This document shows, one piece after another, positions 8,971 through 18,340 of a stretch of 64,000 nt of DNA. The stretch is from Pseudomonas helleri (lineage in GTDB: Bacteria > Pseudomonadota > Gammaproteobacteria > Pseudomonadales > Pseudomonadaceae): positions 1 through 64,000 of the forward strand of contig NZ_WIWC01000024.1 of assembly GCF_009600315.1 (NCBI RefSeq), read 5' to 3'. A program made the translations under genes and the position numbers. A model generated the notes under the pieces. That model made no database searches, was not told the origin of the DNA, and worked only from the letters and a program-made list of their open reading frames with translations. Position 1 is the stretch's first letter. Every line of letters starts with the position of its first letter.

Positions 8971-9106
8971 GCTGAGGAGCGTAGCGAGGCTGCGTTCGAG
9001 CGCGAAGCGGTCGTAAACCCGGATTGCTTGATTTACCAGACACGCAGCAGGTGTCTGGTTTTGCGACGGCTGCGCCGCCGGACGCAGCCTCGCTTCGCTC
9101 CTCAGC
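8971..9106. repeat. Long inverted repeat of the GTAGCAGC/GAGGAGCG class
   Basis: A 25-bp inverted repeat with one mismatch (8971-8995 against 9082-9106) encloses a second, perfect 9-bp hairpin (9035-9043 and 9051-9059, 7-nt loop). It lies between the convergent ends of the hypothetical gene and the thioredoxin-like gene, so it may act as a transcription end or mRNA-stabilising structure. Confidence 0.8.
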
Positions 9107-9124
9107 TGCTACGTGGCGGTGGGT

Positions 9125-10000
9125 TTAGTACAGCGCTGCGAACAACTTGCGGCGGTAAGTGGTGACCAGCGGGTGATCGTTGCCCAGCAGGTCAAACACT
9201 TGCAGCAAGGTCTTGTGGGGGATGCCTTCGTTGTAGCTACGGTTGCGGGTAAACAGTTTCAGCAAACCGTCCAGAGCGGCCTCATATTGCTGGCGCGCCA
9301 GTTGCTGAATCGCCAGTTGATACGCGGCTTCGTCATCCTGTGGGTTTTGCGCAATGCGGGCTTTCAAGTCAGCCACATCCGGCAAGTCGGCTGCCTGGCG
9401 CAGGAAGGTGACTTGCGCCTTGGCACCCGCCAGCTCAGCTTTGTGCTCGTCACTTTTAACCGCGTCCAGCACGGCTTGTGCTTCAGCCAGTTCGCCACGC
9501 TCGGCCAGGCAGCGACCATAAAAAATCAGCGCTTTGGCGTTGGTGTTGTCTTCAGTCAGGATGTTTTTAAGCACCGCCTCGGCGTCAGCAAACCGGCTTT
9601 CGGCAAATAACGCTTCAGCCTGCACCATCGGGTCTTCTGCGGCGGGTTCGGGCATCACGACATGGGGGGCGAGCATGGCGCGAATCGCGGATTCCGGCTG
9701 TGCTTCCTGAAACCCGTCGACCACCTTGCCGTCTTTAAACAGCACCACGGTCGGCAGGGTTTGAATCCCGATACGGCCGACAATGTCTTGCTCGACGTCG
9801 CAATTAACCTTGGCCAGCAGCAACTCGCCCTGATAGTCCTCGGCAATCTGTTCCAGAATCGGCAGCATCACCTTGCACGGTGCGCACCATTCAGCCCAGA
9901 AATCCACCAGAACCGGTTGGTCGAATGACGCCTGGACAACCTGTTTGTCAAAGTCTGCAGAAGTCACGTCGAAGCTGTAAGCAGGTGTTGGCTGATTCAT
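9125..10000 (-). CDS. cnoX: Thioredoxin/TPR co-chaperone (CnoX/YbbN family)
   Basis: A 291-residue two-domain protein. Residues 1-110 are a thioredoxin fold with the active site WCAPC, followed by the cis-proline loop IQTLPTVVLF. The rest is a helical TPR-like region. E. coli CnoX (YbbN) has the same architecture and protects proteins from oxidation, handing them to DnaK and GroEL. E. coli CnoX lacks a working CxxC; here CAPC is intact, so thiol-disulphide activity is expected. It has its own transcription unit between two intergenic structures. Confidence 0.85.
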   Translation of the reverse strand: MNQPTPAYSFDVTSADFDKQVVQASFDQPVLVDFWAEWCAPCKVMLPILEQIAEDYQGELLLAKVNCDVEQDIVGRIGIQTLPTVVLFKDGKVVDGFQEAQPESAIRAMLAPHVVMPEPAAEDPMVQAEALFAESRFADAEAVLKNILTEDNTNAKALIFYGRCLAERGELAEAQAVLDAVKSDEHKAELAGAKAQVTFLRQAADLPDVADLKARIAQNPQDDEAAYQLAIQQLARQQYEAALDGLLKLFTRNRSYNEGIPHKTLLQVFDLLGNDHPLVTTYRRKLFAALY

Positions 10001-10061
10001 GTTGTGTCTCGAAGCAGGTAAAAATTAAGGCAACTATAAACCCAAGGCCGGGTTGGTGTGT

Positions 10062-10511
10062 TCAGGGGGCTTTGACGAAGGCCAACGTGCCCATGGCCTG
10101 GGTCGAGGGCTGGCTGATAATCCGCGAAGGCAGGTGCAGGATCAATTGCCCTGACTGGCTGGCGCGCCCGCGCAGTTCAACCCGTGCTCCCGCCGGGAAG
10201 GCTTGAGGGTTGAAACGCAGTTTGAACGGCAGCGCCTGATTATTGCCGGTGATCTTGCTGCTGGCCATCAAGCCTTGTGGGCGCCCGCGATCATCAACGA
10301 TCAGCATGGCCAGTTCGACCTCTGCACCGGCCGGTACGCCGGTCAGTACGCCGCTGATCTCACGCTGATAAGCCGGAAGCGGGCCCAGGTCTTTCGGCGC
10401 ATCGGTTTCGGGTTCCGCCAGCACTTGAGGCTGCACGGGTTTTGGCGGTTCACTGCTACACGCGACCAGCAAACTGGCGAGGCACAGCAAAACAAGCGTT
10501 CGTAGCGGCAT
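10062..10511 (-). CDS. YbaY-family lipoprotein (YscW-like domain)
   Basis: A 149-residue lipoprotein. The signal peptide [18 protein letters not shown] carries a clear lipobox (LVAC) and the next residues SS favour outer-membrane sorting. The rest is a beta-sandwich domain of the YbaY/YscW family, with the repeated pattern [21 protein letters not shown] and a conserved LPFKLRF strand. ATG at 10511 is chosen because it begins the signal peptide and has GGAG about 10 bases upstream. Function is unknown; the family is structurally related to secretin pilotins. Confidence 0.75.
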   Translation of the reverse strand: MPLRTLVLLCLASLLVACSSEPPKPVQPQVLAEPETDAPKDLGPLPAYQREISGVLTGVPAGAEVELAMLIVDDRGRPQGLMASSKITGNNQALPFKLRFNPQAFPAGARVELRGRASQSGQLILHLPSRIISQPSTQAMGTLAFVKAP

Positions 10512-10650
10512 AGAAGGCTCCAGCGGCAAGTCAGTCGGCGTAACTGATGGGGTGAAACATAGTCGGCGGACTGTATACCGTAAAGCCTATGACTTGTCTT
10601 GCCAGTGGGATGCGCTAACATGGCGCTCCCCATTTTTGTTGGCTGCCACC

Positions 10651-11115
10651 ATGCACTGTCCCTTCTGCGGTGCCAACGACACTAAAGTCATCGACTCGCG
10701 TCTGGTTGCCGAGGGCGATCAGGTGCGTCGCCGGCGTGAATGCCTGGCCTGTGGTGAGCGCTTCACCACCTTTGAAACAGCTGAGTTGGTATTACCCCGC
10801 CTGATCAAGCAAGACGGCAGCCGTCAGCCGTTCGATGAAGAAAAACTGCGCGCTGGCATGCAGCGTGCGCTGGAAAAGCGCCCGGTCAGTGTCGAGCGTC
10901 TTGAAGCCGCGCTGGCTCATATCAAAAGCAAGCTGCGCGCCACCGGTGAGCGTGAGGTCAAATCCCTTGTCGTCGGTGAGTTGGTCATGGCTGAGCTGCA
11001 AAAGCTCGACGAAGTGGCCTATATCCGTTTCGCCTCTGTGTATCGACGCTTCCAGGACCTTAACGAGTTCCGCGAAGAGATCGACCGCCTTGCCCGAGAG
11101 CCTTCCGCCAAATGA
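10651..11115 (+). CDS. nrdR: Transcriptional repressor NrdR
   Basis: Represses ribonucleotide reductase genes when dATP/ATP is bound. The 154-residue protein opens with the zinc ribbon [10 protein letters not shown]...CLACGERF, followed by an ATP-cone domain ([33 protein letters not shown]). ATG at 10651 is chosen because the protein must begin with MHCPFC. Its stop overlaps the ribD start by 4 nt (ATGA), the usual linkage of nrdR and riboflavin genes in Pseudomonas. Length and all four zinc cysteines are normal. Confidence 0.95.
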   Translation: MHCPFCGANDTKVIDSRLVAEGDQVRRRRECLACGERFTTFETAELVLPRLIKQDGSRQPFDEEKLRAGMQRALEKRPVSVERLEAALAHIKSKLRATGEREVKSLVVGELVMAELQKLDEVAYIRFASVYRRFQDLNEFREEIDRLAREPSAK

Positions 11116-12245
11116 CTGTATCCACTGAACAAGCCGTCCTGGACGGCCATTACATGGCCCGCGCAATCGAATTGGCGCGCAATGGCCTGTACACCACTCA
11201 CCCTAACCCGCGTGTCGGGTGCGTGATTGTGCGCGACGGGCAGATTGTCGGCGAAGGCTGGCACGTGCGCACCGGCGAGCCCCATGCCGAGGTGCACGCC
11301 TTGCGGGCGGCGGGCGCGCTGGCCCGTGGGGCCACGGCTTATGTCACGCTTGAACCGTGCAGCCATCACGGTCATACACCGCCGTGTGCCGATGGATTGG
11401 TCAATGCGGGCGTGGCGCGGGTCGTTGCGGCGATGCAAGACCCCAACCCGGAAGTCGCCGGGCGTGGCCTGAAACGTCTGTCAGACGCGGGCATCGACGT
11501 GCGCTGCGGCGTATTGGAGAACGAAGCTCGGGCATTGAACCCTGGCTTCCTCAAGCGCATGGAACACGGACTGCCGTTTGTACGGGTCAAGATGGCGATG
11601 AGCCTTGATGGCCGTACAGCGATGGCCAATGGTGAAAGCCAATGGATCACCGGCCCGGCTGCGCGCTCGGCGGTTCAGCGTTTGCGCGCGCAAGCCAGCG
11701 TGGTGCTGACCGGTGCAGACACCGTGTTGGCCGATGGCGCCCGCTTGACGGTGCGCGGCCCCGAGCTGGGCTTGAGCCCGGAACTGACCGCCCTGGCCCT
11801 CAGCCGTCCGCCGTTGCGGGTGTTGATTGACGGGCGATTGCGGGTGCCGCTGGATGCTCCGTTCTTCAAGGCCGGGCCGGCGCTGGTCGCCACCTGCGTG
11901 CCGCCCGCCGAGCAGTACCGTACGGGGCCGGAATGCCTGGTGATTCACGGCGCCAACGGCCAGGTCGACCTGCGCAAGCTGTTGGAAGCGCTGGCCGCCC
12001 GGGGTGTCAACGAAGTGCTGGTCGAGGCTGGGCCAAGCCTGGCGGGAGCGTTTGCCGAGCAAGGTCTGGTGGATGAATACCAGATTTTTGTCGCGGCCAA
12101 GTTCCTGGGCTCTACCGCCCGACCATTGCTTGAGCTGCCGCTGAACCATATGAGTGAAGCACCGTTGCTTAAAATTACCGATATGCGCGCAGTAGGCGAT
12201 GACTGGCGAGTCACTGCCATACCTGTGCCATCAGCGAGCGTATAA
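11112..12245 (+). CDS. ribD: Bifunctional riboflavin deaminase/reductase RibD
   Basis: Performs the second and third steps of riboflavin synthesis: deamination of the GTP-derived pyrimidine and reduction of its ribosyl chain. The 377-residue protein has an N-terminal cytidine-deaminase fold with zinc motif HAEVHAL and [15 protein letters not shown], followed by the reductase domain starting [26 protein letters not shown]. It is translationally coupled to nrdR and lies 47 bp before ribE, which leaves no room for an FMN riboswitch at that junction. Confidence 0.95.
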   Translation: MTVSTEQAVLDGHYMARAIELARNGLYTTHPNPRVGCVIVRDGQIVGEGWHVRTGEPHAEVHALRAAGALARGATAYVTLEPCSHHGHTPPCADGLVNAGVARVVAAMQDPNPEVAGRGLKRLSDAGIDVRCGVLENEARALNPGFLKRMEHGLPFVRVKMAMSLDGRTAMANGESQWITGPAARSAVQRLRAQASVVLTGADTVLADGARLTVRGPELGLSPELTALALSRPPLRVLIDGRLRVPLDAPFFKAGPALVATCVPPAEQYRTGPECLVIHGANGQVDLRKLLEALAARGVNEVLVEAGPSLAGAFAEQGLVDEYQIFVAAKFLGSTARPLLELPLNHMSEAPLLKITDMRAVGDDWRVTAIPVPSASV

Positions 12246-12292
12246 TTCTCAGCCTCCGTTTAACGCAGGCTTGGTTCTCAAGGGGGAACGCC

Positions 12293-12955
12293 ATGTTTAC
12301 CGGCATCATCGAATCCATCGGCACCATCCGCGCATTGACCCCTAAAGGCGGTGATGTGCGTGTTTCTGTAGACACAGGCAAGCTCGACCTGAGCGACGTC
12401 AAACTCGGTGACAGCATCGCGATCAACGGCGTGTGCCTGACGGCCGTTGAACTGCCGGGTAACGGTTTTGCCGCAGATGTCAGTCGCGAAACCCTCGATT
12501 GCACCGCGTTCAACGACCTCAAAAGCGGCAGCCGGGTCAACCTGGAAAAAGCCCTGACCCCGACCACGCGTCTGGGCGGTCATCTGGTGAGCGGTCATGT
12601 GGATGGTGTCGGCGAAGTGATCTCCCGTGAAGAGAACGCCCGTGCCATTGAGTTCGTGATTCGTGCGCCGAAAGAACTGGCCAAATACATTGCCCACAAA
12701 GGCTCGATCACTGTCGACGGCACCAGCCTGACGGTGAACTCGGTCAATGGCGCCGAGTTCTCGCTGACCATCATTCCGCACACCCTGAGCGAAACCATCA
12801 TGGACGATTACCGTCCGGGCCGCCGGGTAAACCTTGAAGTTGATTTGCTGGCGCGTTACCTCGAACGCCTGCTGCTGGGCGACAAAGCCGCCGAGCCGAC
12901 CTCGGGTGGCATCAGCGAAAGTTTTCTGGCCGCCAACGGCTACCTCAAATCCTGA
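12293..12955 (+). CDS. ribE: Riboflavin synthase alpha chain
   Basis: Dismutates two 6,7-dimethyl-8-ribityllumazine molecules to riboflavin. The 220-residue protein shows the internal duplication of lumazine-binding barrels: MFTGIIESIGTI at the N-terminus and GGHLVSGHVDGVGEV at the start of the second barrel. GDSIAINGVCLTAVE and GSITVDGTSLTVN are the paired motifs. A GGGGGA-type ribosome site precedes the start. It is in the middle of the riboflavin cluster, 15 bp before ribBA. Called ribC in E. coli. Confidence 0.95.
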   Translation: MFTGIIESIGTIRALTPKGGDVRVSVDTGKLDLSDVKLGDSIAINGVCLTAVELPGNGFAADVSRETLDCTAFNDLKSGSRVNLEKALTPTTRLGGHLVSGHVDGVGEVISREENARAIEFVIRAPKELAKYIAHKGSITVDGTSLTVNSVNGAEFSLTIIPHTLSETIMDDYRPGRRVNLEVDLLARYLERLLLGDKAAEPTSGGISESFLAANGYLKS

Positions 12956-12970
12956 TTAAGGGGGTGCCGC

Positions 12971-14062
12971 GTGGCGCTCAACAGCATCGAAGAACTGGTT
13001 GAAGACATCCGCCAAGGCAAGATGGTCATCCTGATGGATGACGAAGACCGTGAGAACGAAGGCGACCTGATCATGGCGGCCGAGTGCTGTCAGGCCGAGC
13101 ACATCAACTTCATGGCGCGTTTTGCCCGTGGTTTGATCTGCATGCCGATGAGCCGTGAGCGCTGCGAGCTGCTGAAGCTGCCGCTGATGGCCCCGCGCAA
13201 TGGCTCTGGCTTTGGCACCAAGTTCACGGTTTCCATCGAAGCGGCAACGGGGGTGACCACCGGCATTTCGGCGGCAGACCGTGCGCGCACCGTACAGGCG
13301 GCAGCGGCCAAAGACGCCAAAGCAGAAGACATCGTCAGCCCGGGTCATATCTTCCCGTTGATGGCTCAAGCCGGTGGCACCCTTGCCCGTGCTGGCCACA
13401 CCGAGGCGGCTTGCGACCTGGCACGCATGGCCGGTTTTGAGCCAAGCGGCGTCATCTGTGAAGTGATGAACGACGACGGCACCATGGCCCGTCGTCCTGA
13501 GCTGGAGCTGTTTGCCGCCGAACACGGCATCAAGATCGGCACCATTGCCGACCTGATCCACTACCGCATGATTCACGAACGTACCGTTCAGCGGATTGCC
13601 GAGCAGCCACTGGACAGCGAACTGGGCCAATTCAACCTGGTGACCTATCGTGATTCAGTCGAAGGCGATGTGCACATGGCACTGACCCTGGGCAAGATCA
13701 GCGCCGATGAACCGACCTTGGTGCGTGTGCACAACATGGACCCTTTGCGTGACCTGTTGATGGTCAAGCAGCCGGGCCGCTGGAGCCTGCGCGCCGCCAT
13801 GAGCGCGGTGGCAGAGGCGGGCAGCGGTGTGGTGCTGCTGCTTGGGCACCCGCTGGATGGCGACGTGTTGCTGGCTCATATTCGTGAAACCGCAGATGCA
13901 GTGCCGGCCAAAAAACCGACCACCTACAGCATCGTCGGTGCTGGTTCACAGATTCTGCGTGACCTGGGTGTGCGAAAAATGCGCCTGATGAGTTCACCAA
14001 TGAAGTTCAATGCCATATCCGGTTTCGATCTGGAAGTTGTAGAATACGTGCCCTCCGAATAA
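12971..14062 (+). CDS. ribBA: 3,4-dihydroxy-2-butanone 4-phosphate synthase with degenerate RibA domain
   Basis: Makes the four-carbon precursor of riboflavin from ribulose 5-phosphate. The N-terminal about 200 residues are a complete RibB domain ([17 protein letters not shown], the [13 protein letters not shown] strand, GHIFPLMAQ, and [16 protein letters not shown]). The C-terminal about 160 residues have the RibA fold, but where RibA has its zinc cysteines (ECLTGD...CDCG) this one reads [18 protein letters not shown]. So this half cannot be a GTP cyclohydrolase II and is of the RibBX type. A real RibA is encoded at 16375. The start codon is GTG. A GNRA-looped hairpin follows. Confidence 0.92.
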   Translation: MALNSIEELVEDIRQGKMVILMDDEDRENEGDLIMAAECCQAEHINFMARFARGLICMPMSRERCELLKLPLMAPRNGSGFGTKFTVSIEAATGVTTGISAADRARTVQAAAAKDAKAEDIVSPGHIFPLMAQAGGTLARAGHTEAACDLARMAGFEPSGVICEVMNDDGTMARRPELELFAAEHGIKIGTIADLIHYRMIHERTVQRIAEQPLDSELGQFNLVTYRDSVEGDVHMALTLGKISADEPTLVRVHNMDPLRDLLMVKQPGRWSLRAAMSAVAEAGSGVVLLLGHPLDGDVLLAHIRETADAVPAKKPTTYSIVGAGSQILRDLGVRKMRLMSSPMKFNAISGFDLEVVEYVPSE

Positions 14063-14106
14063 AGACCGGTCGTGTCCAGTCCGAATTCGTGGCCCAATAT
14101 CCTTAA

Positions 14107-14128
14107 AGAGCGCACGCAAGTGCGCTCT
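14107..14128 (+). promoter_or_regulatory. mRNA hairpin between ribBA and ribH
   Basis: A perfect 9-bp stem (AGAGCGCAC / GTGCGCTCT) closed by a GCAA tetraloop, followed by GGCTCTTTA. Without a continuous T run it is a weak terminator; it may protect or partly attenuate the transcript before ribH. Confidence 0.55.
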
Positions 14129-14153
14129 GGCTCTTTAATACGAGACATACCGA

Positions 14154-14630
14154 ATGACCCTGAAGACCATCGAAGGTACCTTCATCGCCCCCAAAGGTCG
14201 CTACGCGTTAGTAGTCGGCCGTTTCAACAGCTTCGTCGTCGAAAGCCTGGTGAGTGGTGCCGTTGATGCCCTGGTTCGCCACGGTGTGAACGAAAACGAC
14301 ATCACCATCATCCGCGCACCTGGCGCGTTTGAAATCCCGCTGGTTGCGCAAAAAGTTGCCCAGCGCAACGAATTCGCCGCCATCATCGCCCTGGGCGCTG
14401 TGATTCGTGGCGGTACTCCGCACTTCGAATACGTGGCTGGCGAGTGCACCAAGGGCTTGTCCCAAGTGTCCATGCAGTTCGGCGTACCGGTTGCTTTCGG
14501 CGTGCTGACCGTTGACTCGATTGAACAAGCCATCGAGCGCTCCGGCACCAAAGCCGGCAACAAAGGCGCAGAAGCTGCCTTGTCCGCCCTTGAAATGGTT
14601 AGCCTGTTGGCACAGTTGGAGGCCAAGTGA
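14154..14630 (+). CDS. ribH: 6,7-dimethyl-8-ribityllumazine synthase
   Basis: Condenses the RibD product with dihydroxybutanone phosphate to the lumazine used by riboflavin synthase. The 158-residue protein shows the substrate loop [20 protein letters not shown], the phosphate loop [14 protein letters not shown] and [26 protein letters not shown]. All conserved residues are present. Its stop overlaps the nusB start by 4 nt. Confidence 0.95.
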   Translation: MTLKTIEGTFIAPKGRYALVVGRFNSFVVESLVSGAVDALVRHGVNENDITIIRAPGAFEIPLVAQKVAQRNEFAAIIALGAVIRGGTPHFEYVAGECTKGLSQVSMQFGVPVAFGVLTVDSIEQAIERSGTKAGNKGAEAALSALEMVSLLAQLEAK

Positions 14631-15127
14631 TTTCCGACGAAAGCGATCGTTTCAACCCCCGCGACCCGAAACCTGCGGACGCTGGCAAACCTTCCAAGAG
14701 CGCCAAGCGCCGTGAAGCCCGCCAGCTCGCGACTCAAGCCCTGTACCAGTGGCACATGGCCAAGCAGTCGCTGAACGAAATCGAAGCGCAGTTCCGCGTC
14801 GATAACGACTTCTCCGACGTTGACGCTGCTTACTTCCGTGAAATCCTGCACGGCGTGCCTGCGCACAAAGGCGAGATCGATGCGGCACTGGCTCCTTGCC
14901 TGGACATCACCATCGAAGAACTCGACCCGGTTGAGTTGTCGGTACTGCGCCTGTCCACGTGGGAACTGATCAAGCGTGTCGACGTGCCTTACCGCGTTGT
15001 GATCAACGAAGGCATCGAGCTGGCTAAAGTGTTCGGCTCCACTGACGGCCACAAGTTCGTCAACGGTGTGCTCGACAAACTGGCGCCACGTCTGCGTGAA
15101 GCTGAAGTCAAGGCGTTCAAGCGCTAA
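14627..15127 (+). CDS. nusB: Transcription antitermination factor NusB
   Basis: RNA-binding all-helical protein of rRNA antitermination complexes, partner of NusE/S10. The 166 residues start with a charged extension and then [23 protein letters not shown], the NusB core opening; [16 protein letters not shown] and [24 protein letters not shown] are the signature segments. The start is GTG inside a GTGA overlap with ribH. Its place between ribH and thiL is the general proteobacterial order. Confidence 0.95.
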   Translation: MISDESDRFNPRDPKPADAGKPSKSAKRREARQLATQALYQWHMAKQSLNEIEAQFRVDNDFSDVDAAYFREILHGVPAHKGEIDAALAPCLDITIEELDPVELSVLRLSTWELIKRVDVPYRVVINEGIELAKVFGSTDGHKFVNGVLDKLAPRLREAEVKAFKR

Positions 15128-15142
15128 TCAGCGCTGTCTGCC

Positions 15143-16102
15143 ATGGGCGAGTTTGAGCTGATCCGCAATTTTTTCGCTGCCGCGCCCTGTGCGCAAGGCG
15201 GCGAAGGGGTTGCTCTGGGCATCGGCGACGACTGCGCCCTGCTGGATGTTCCCCACGGGGAACAACTGGCTATTTCCACCGACACCCTGGTAGCCGGGGT
15301 GCACTTCGCAGATCCATGCGACCCTTTCTTGCTCGGTCAGCGTTCGCTGGCAGTGGCGGCCAGTGATTTGGCGGCCATGGGCGCAACACCTCTGGCGTTT
15401 ACCCTTGCTCTGACACTCCCAACGGTTCAGGCCGACTGGTTGCAAGCGTTCGCCCGTGGTTTAAACGTAATGGCTCAACACTGCGGCTTACAGCTGATCG
15501 GGGGCGACACGACCCGTGGCCCGCTGTGCCTGACGCTGACAGTTTTTGGCCGCGTGCCCACAGGTCAGGCCTTGAAGCGCAGCGGCGCTCGACCGGGCGA
15601 CTTACTGTGCGTGGGTGGCGAGTTGGGCAATGCAGCAGGCGCTTTGCCGCTGGTTTTGAGCCAGCGAACTGCCGGACCGTTGATCAGCGAGCCATTGCTG
15701 GCGCATTACTGGTCGCCTCAACCGCAGCTGGCACTCGGGCAGGCGCTGCGTGGCAAAGCCACCTCGGCGCTGGATATTTCCGATGGCCTGCTTGCAGACT
15801 GCGGCCATATCGCGGCAGCGTCGCAGGTGGGGTTAGTGGTTGAGCTGGACCGTGTGCCGATCTCGCTGGCGCTGGAAGAGTTTTTGGGCGACAGCGCCGC
15901 GCAACAGGCGGCGTTGAGCGGCGGTGACGATTACGTGTTGGCGTTTACCTTGCCCGCGCTGGAACTGCCGACCCTGTTGGCGGATGGCTGGCCGATTCAT
16001 GTGATCGGCCGCGTGGTTGAAGGGCAGGGCGTACAGCTGGTGGATGACATAGGTCAGGACATCACTGCGCCAGTACGCGGATACCAGCACTTCGGCGTTT
16101 GA
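15143..16102 (+). CDS. thiL: Thiamine-monophosphate kinase
   Basis: Phosphorylates thiamine monophosphate to the active diphosphate. The 319-residue protein has the PurM/ThiL N-terminal signature GIGDDCALLD, VAGVHF and AASDLAAMGATPLAF, then GGDTTRGPL and SGGDDYVLAFTLP. All ligand-binding motifs are visible. It starts 15 bp after nusB with no clear Shine-Dalgarno. In related pseudomonads pgpA follows; here a long inverted repeat follows instead. Confidence 0.93.
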   Translation: MGEFELIRNFFAAAPCAQGGEGVALGIGDDCALLDVPHGEQLAISTDTLVAGVHFADPCDPFLLGQRSLAVAASDLAAMGATPLAFTLALTLPTVQADWLQAFARGLNVMAQHCGLQLIGGDTTRGPLCLTLTVFGRVPTGQALKRSGARPGDLLCVGGELGNAAGALPLVLSQRTAGPLISEPLLAHYWSPQPQLALGQALRGKATSALDISDGLLADCGHIAAASQVGLVVELDRVPISLALEEFLGDSAAQQAALSGGDDYVLAFTLPALELPTLLADGWPIHVIGRVVEGQGVQLVDDIGQDITAPVRGYQHFGV

Positions 16103-16111
16103 CCAGCCCAC

Positions 16112-16241
16112 GTAGCAGCTGCCGCAGGCTGCGTCCGGCGGCGTAGCCGTCGTAAAGTCAGCTGACGCGGGCTATTTATTAAACCGAGTACTCTGGTCTA
16201 CGATCGCTTCGCAATGGGACGCAGCCTGCGGCAGCTGCTAC
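16112..16241. repeat. Perfect 25-bp inverted repeat of the Pseudomonas GTAGCAGC class
   Basis: Arms at 16112-16136 and 16217-16241 are perfect reverse complements, beginning GTAGCAGCTGCC and ending in GTAGC on the other strand. The left arm is followed by CGGCGGCGTAGCCGTCGTAAA, also seen in the other repeats of the window. It fills most of the thiL-ribA gap. Confidence 0.85.
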
Positions 16242-16374
16242 GGAATCGAGTGCAACAAGCCATCAAACTTTTTGATATTTATCCTCCACAATTCAGCCTA
16301 AGCGTCTGTAGGAACGTCCTGTTACAATGCCGCCTCTGCGAATATCCAGTCCTCAAATTGATCAGGAGCACACG

Positions 16375-16992
16375 GTGCCCGTCGCTTTTGTTGCCGCTTG
16401 CAAACTTCCTACCCCTTTTGCCGAATTCACCATGAATGGCTTCCTAGAGAAGGCCACAGGTCGTGAACACGTTGTGCTCAGTTTGGGCGACGTGGCAGAT
16501 GGCGCGCCCGTTTTGGGCCGCATCCACTCCGAATGCCTGACGGGTGATGCCTTGTTCAGCCAGCGCTGCGACTGCGGCTCACAGCTCGAAGCCGCACTGC
16601 AAGCCATCGCGCGCGAAGGTCGTGGGGTGTTGCTGTACCTGCGTCAGGAAGGCCGCGGTATTGGTTTGCTGAATAAAATCCGCGCCTACGAGCTGCAGGA
16701 TGGTGGTGCAGATACCGTAGAAGCCAACGAACGTCTGGGCTTCGCTGCCGATCAGCGCGACTACGGCATCTGCCTGCCGATGCTGGAACATCTGGGTGTG
16801 AAGTCGCTGCGTTTGATGACCAACAACCCGCGCAAGGTCAAAGCCTTGACCGACATGGGCATCACCGTGGCCGAGCGTGTTCCGCTGCACACGGGCCACA
16901 ACCCGCACAACAAACTGTACTTGGCGACCAAAGCCAGCAAACTCGGACACATGATGGGCAATCAGCATCAAAGCGAAGCCGATCCCGCGTGA
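16375..16992 (+). CDS. ribA: GTP cyclohydrolase II
   Basis: First committed enzyme of riboflavin synthesis, opening the GTP imidazole ring. The 205-residue protein contains the zinc motif [18 protein letters not shown] with three cysteines, the catalytic [11 protein letters not shown] and the guanine-binding [13 protein letters not shown] at 16375 is chosen because AGGAG lies at 16364-16368; an upstream in-frame ATG at 16327 would add a poor extension. It supplies the activity lost from the C-terminal half of ribBA. The next gene starts within its stop codon. Confidence 0.95.
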   Translation: MPVAFVAACKLPTPFAEFTMNGFLEKATGREHVVLSLGDVADGAPVLGRIHSECLTGDALFSQRCDCGSQLEAALQAIAREGRGVLLYLRQEGRGIGLLNKIRAYELQDGGADTVEANERLGFAADQRDYGICLPMLEHLGVKSLRLMTNNPRKVKALTDMGITVAERVPLHTGHNPHNKLYLATKASKLGHMMGNQHQSEADPA

Positions 16993-17408
16993 CCCGGGGT
17001 CAGATTCGCCGACGTTTGAGCTTCAGTTGGTGGCAGCAGCTTGTACTTACGTTGCTGCCCCTATTGTTGGCGAACTTTCTTTTTGGCGAATCGGCTCCCT
17101 TGCTGCCCTTTCTGAAAATGCCGCTTTTCATCGCCGGCGTTGCCTCCATGTTTGTCACGCTGCGCTTCTTCAACCCGTACAAACACGCGTTGATCGCCCT
17201 GCAAAAATCCCTCGATACCCCGCAAGAACCTGCAGCCTGGGCGACGCTCGCCCGCGTGCGCTATCCGGCGTTGCTGGTGGCGGGTCTGCCGACCTGGATC
17301 GCCACGCTGGCCGTGTTTGTCGGCCTTGAAGGCGTGCCATTGCTGCTGCTGGTGCTGTCCACGCTGCTGCTGTTTTACCTCTACCGCATCCCGCGTCAGG
17401 TCGGCTGA
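16989..17408 (+). CDS. Small conserved membrane protein
   Basis: A 139-residue protein with four likely TM helices: about residues 15-33, 40-58, 90-108 and 112-132. The N-terminus is basic, so it should face the cytoplasm. No enzyme or transporter motif was recognised. GTG start overlaps the ribA stop (GTGA), and its own stop overlaps the next start (TGATG), so it is translated between ribA and the cobalamin-binding protein. It seems to match PA4046 in position. Confidence 0.7.
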   Translation: MTRGQIRRRLSFSWWQQLVLTLLPLLLANFLFGESAPLLPFLKMPLFIAGVASMFVTLRFFNPYKHALIALQKSLDTPQEPAAWATLARVRYPALLVAGLPTWIATLAVFVGLEGVPLLLLVLSTLLLFYLYRIPRQVG

Positions 17409-18199
17409 TGCGAGTCTGGCTGGCGGTGATGCTGCTGGCGCTAGGCATCCCGGCCATGGCGGCCTCGCGCGTGGTGAGCTTGGCGCCGTCCTTGACGGAA
17501 ATGATGCTCGAACTGGGGGCTGCCGACTTGCTGGTGGGGCGTCTGGATGCCGGTGAGTCATCACCGGCGCTGGCGGATGTGCCTTCGGTGGGTCGCTATG
17601 GTCAGTTGAACATGGAGCGTTTGCTCAGCCTGCAACCCGATCTCATCCTGCTTTGGCCCGGCAGCGTAGGGGCTGCTCAGCGTGAGCAACTGCACCGGCT
17701 GAACTTGCCCACTTACGTCGCCCAGCCCAGCAACCTTGATCAATTGGCCGACCAGATTGAAGCGTTGGCACTCGTCTTGAACCGGCCAGAACGCGGGCAA
17801 GCGGTGGCAGCACAGCTGCGCGAGCGTCTCGCTCAACTGCGAGCCGAGTACCGGCGCGACAAACCGTTGCGGGTGTTTTACCAAGTCTGGGATCAGCCGC
17901 TCTACACCGTAGGAGCAGGCCAGATTATCAGCGACGCCTTAGCGGTGTGCGGCGCGAGCAATGTCTTTGCCGACCTCAAGCTCCCGGCGCCGCAAGTCAG
18001 TATCGAATCGGTGTTGCAGCGTAATCCCGAGGTGATCATTGCGGGCAGTCAGGCGCAACTGGACGCCTGGAAGGTCTGGCCGCAACTGGATGCGGTGAAG
18101 AACGGACGTCTGCTGTTGTTGAAGGACAAAGGCCTTGAGCGGCCAAGTGCGCAAATGATTGAAGCGACCGCCAAACTTTGTGAACAACTTAACCCGTAG
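17408..18199 (+). CDS. BtuF-like periplasmic cobalamin-binding protein
   Basis: A 263-residue class III substrate-binding protein. A signal peptide ([18 protein letters not shown]) is followed by SRVVSLAPSLTEMMLELGAADLLVG, the opening of BtuF/helical-backbone metal receptors, and then VPSVGRYGQLNMERLLSLQPDLIL. There is no lipobox. It faces btuB across a repeat and would pass B12 taken up by BtuB to an inner-membrane transporter; no btuCD is in the window. The stop codon TAG lies inside the left arm of the following repeat. Confidence 0.82.
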   Translation: MRVWLAVMLLALGIPAMAASRVVSLAPSLTEMMLELGAADLLVGRLDAGESSPALADVPSVGRYGQLNMERLLSLQPDLILLWPGSVGAAQREQLHRLNLPTYVAQPSNLDQLADQIEALALVLNRPERGQAVAAQLRERLAQLRAEYRRDKPLRVFYQVWDQPLYTVGAGQIISDALAVCGASNVFADLKLPAPQVSIESVLQRNPEVIIAGSQAQLDAWKVWPQLDAVKNGRLLLLKDKGLERPSAQMIEATAKLCEQLNP

Positions 18200-18331
18200 C
18201 AGTTGCCGAAGGCGACGTCCGATTGCGCAGCGATCGTAAAGCCAGAGATCCGGAACTCACTGACACACCTCGTCTTACGCTTTACGACGGCTACGCCGCC
18301 GGACGCCGCCTCGTGCCTCGACAGCTGCTAC
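18196..18331. repeat. GTAGCAGC-class imperfect inverted repeat
   Basis: Left arm GTAGCAGTTGCCGAAGGCGACGTCC and a right end GCTGCTAC (to 18331), with the GACGGCTACGCCGCCGGACG segment common to the other copies. It lies between convergent genes. Confidence 0.7.
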
Positions 18332-18340
18332 GGTTAGAGG

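Noticed and set aside
12246..12292. FMN riboswitch before ribE
   Set aside because: The gap is only 47 bp, and no conserved RFN-element sequence was recognised in it or before ribD.
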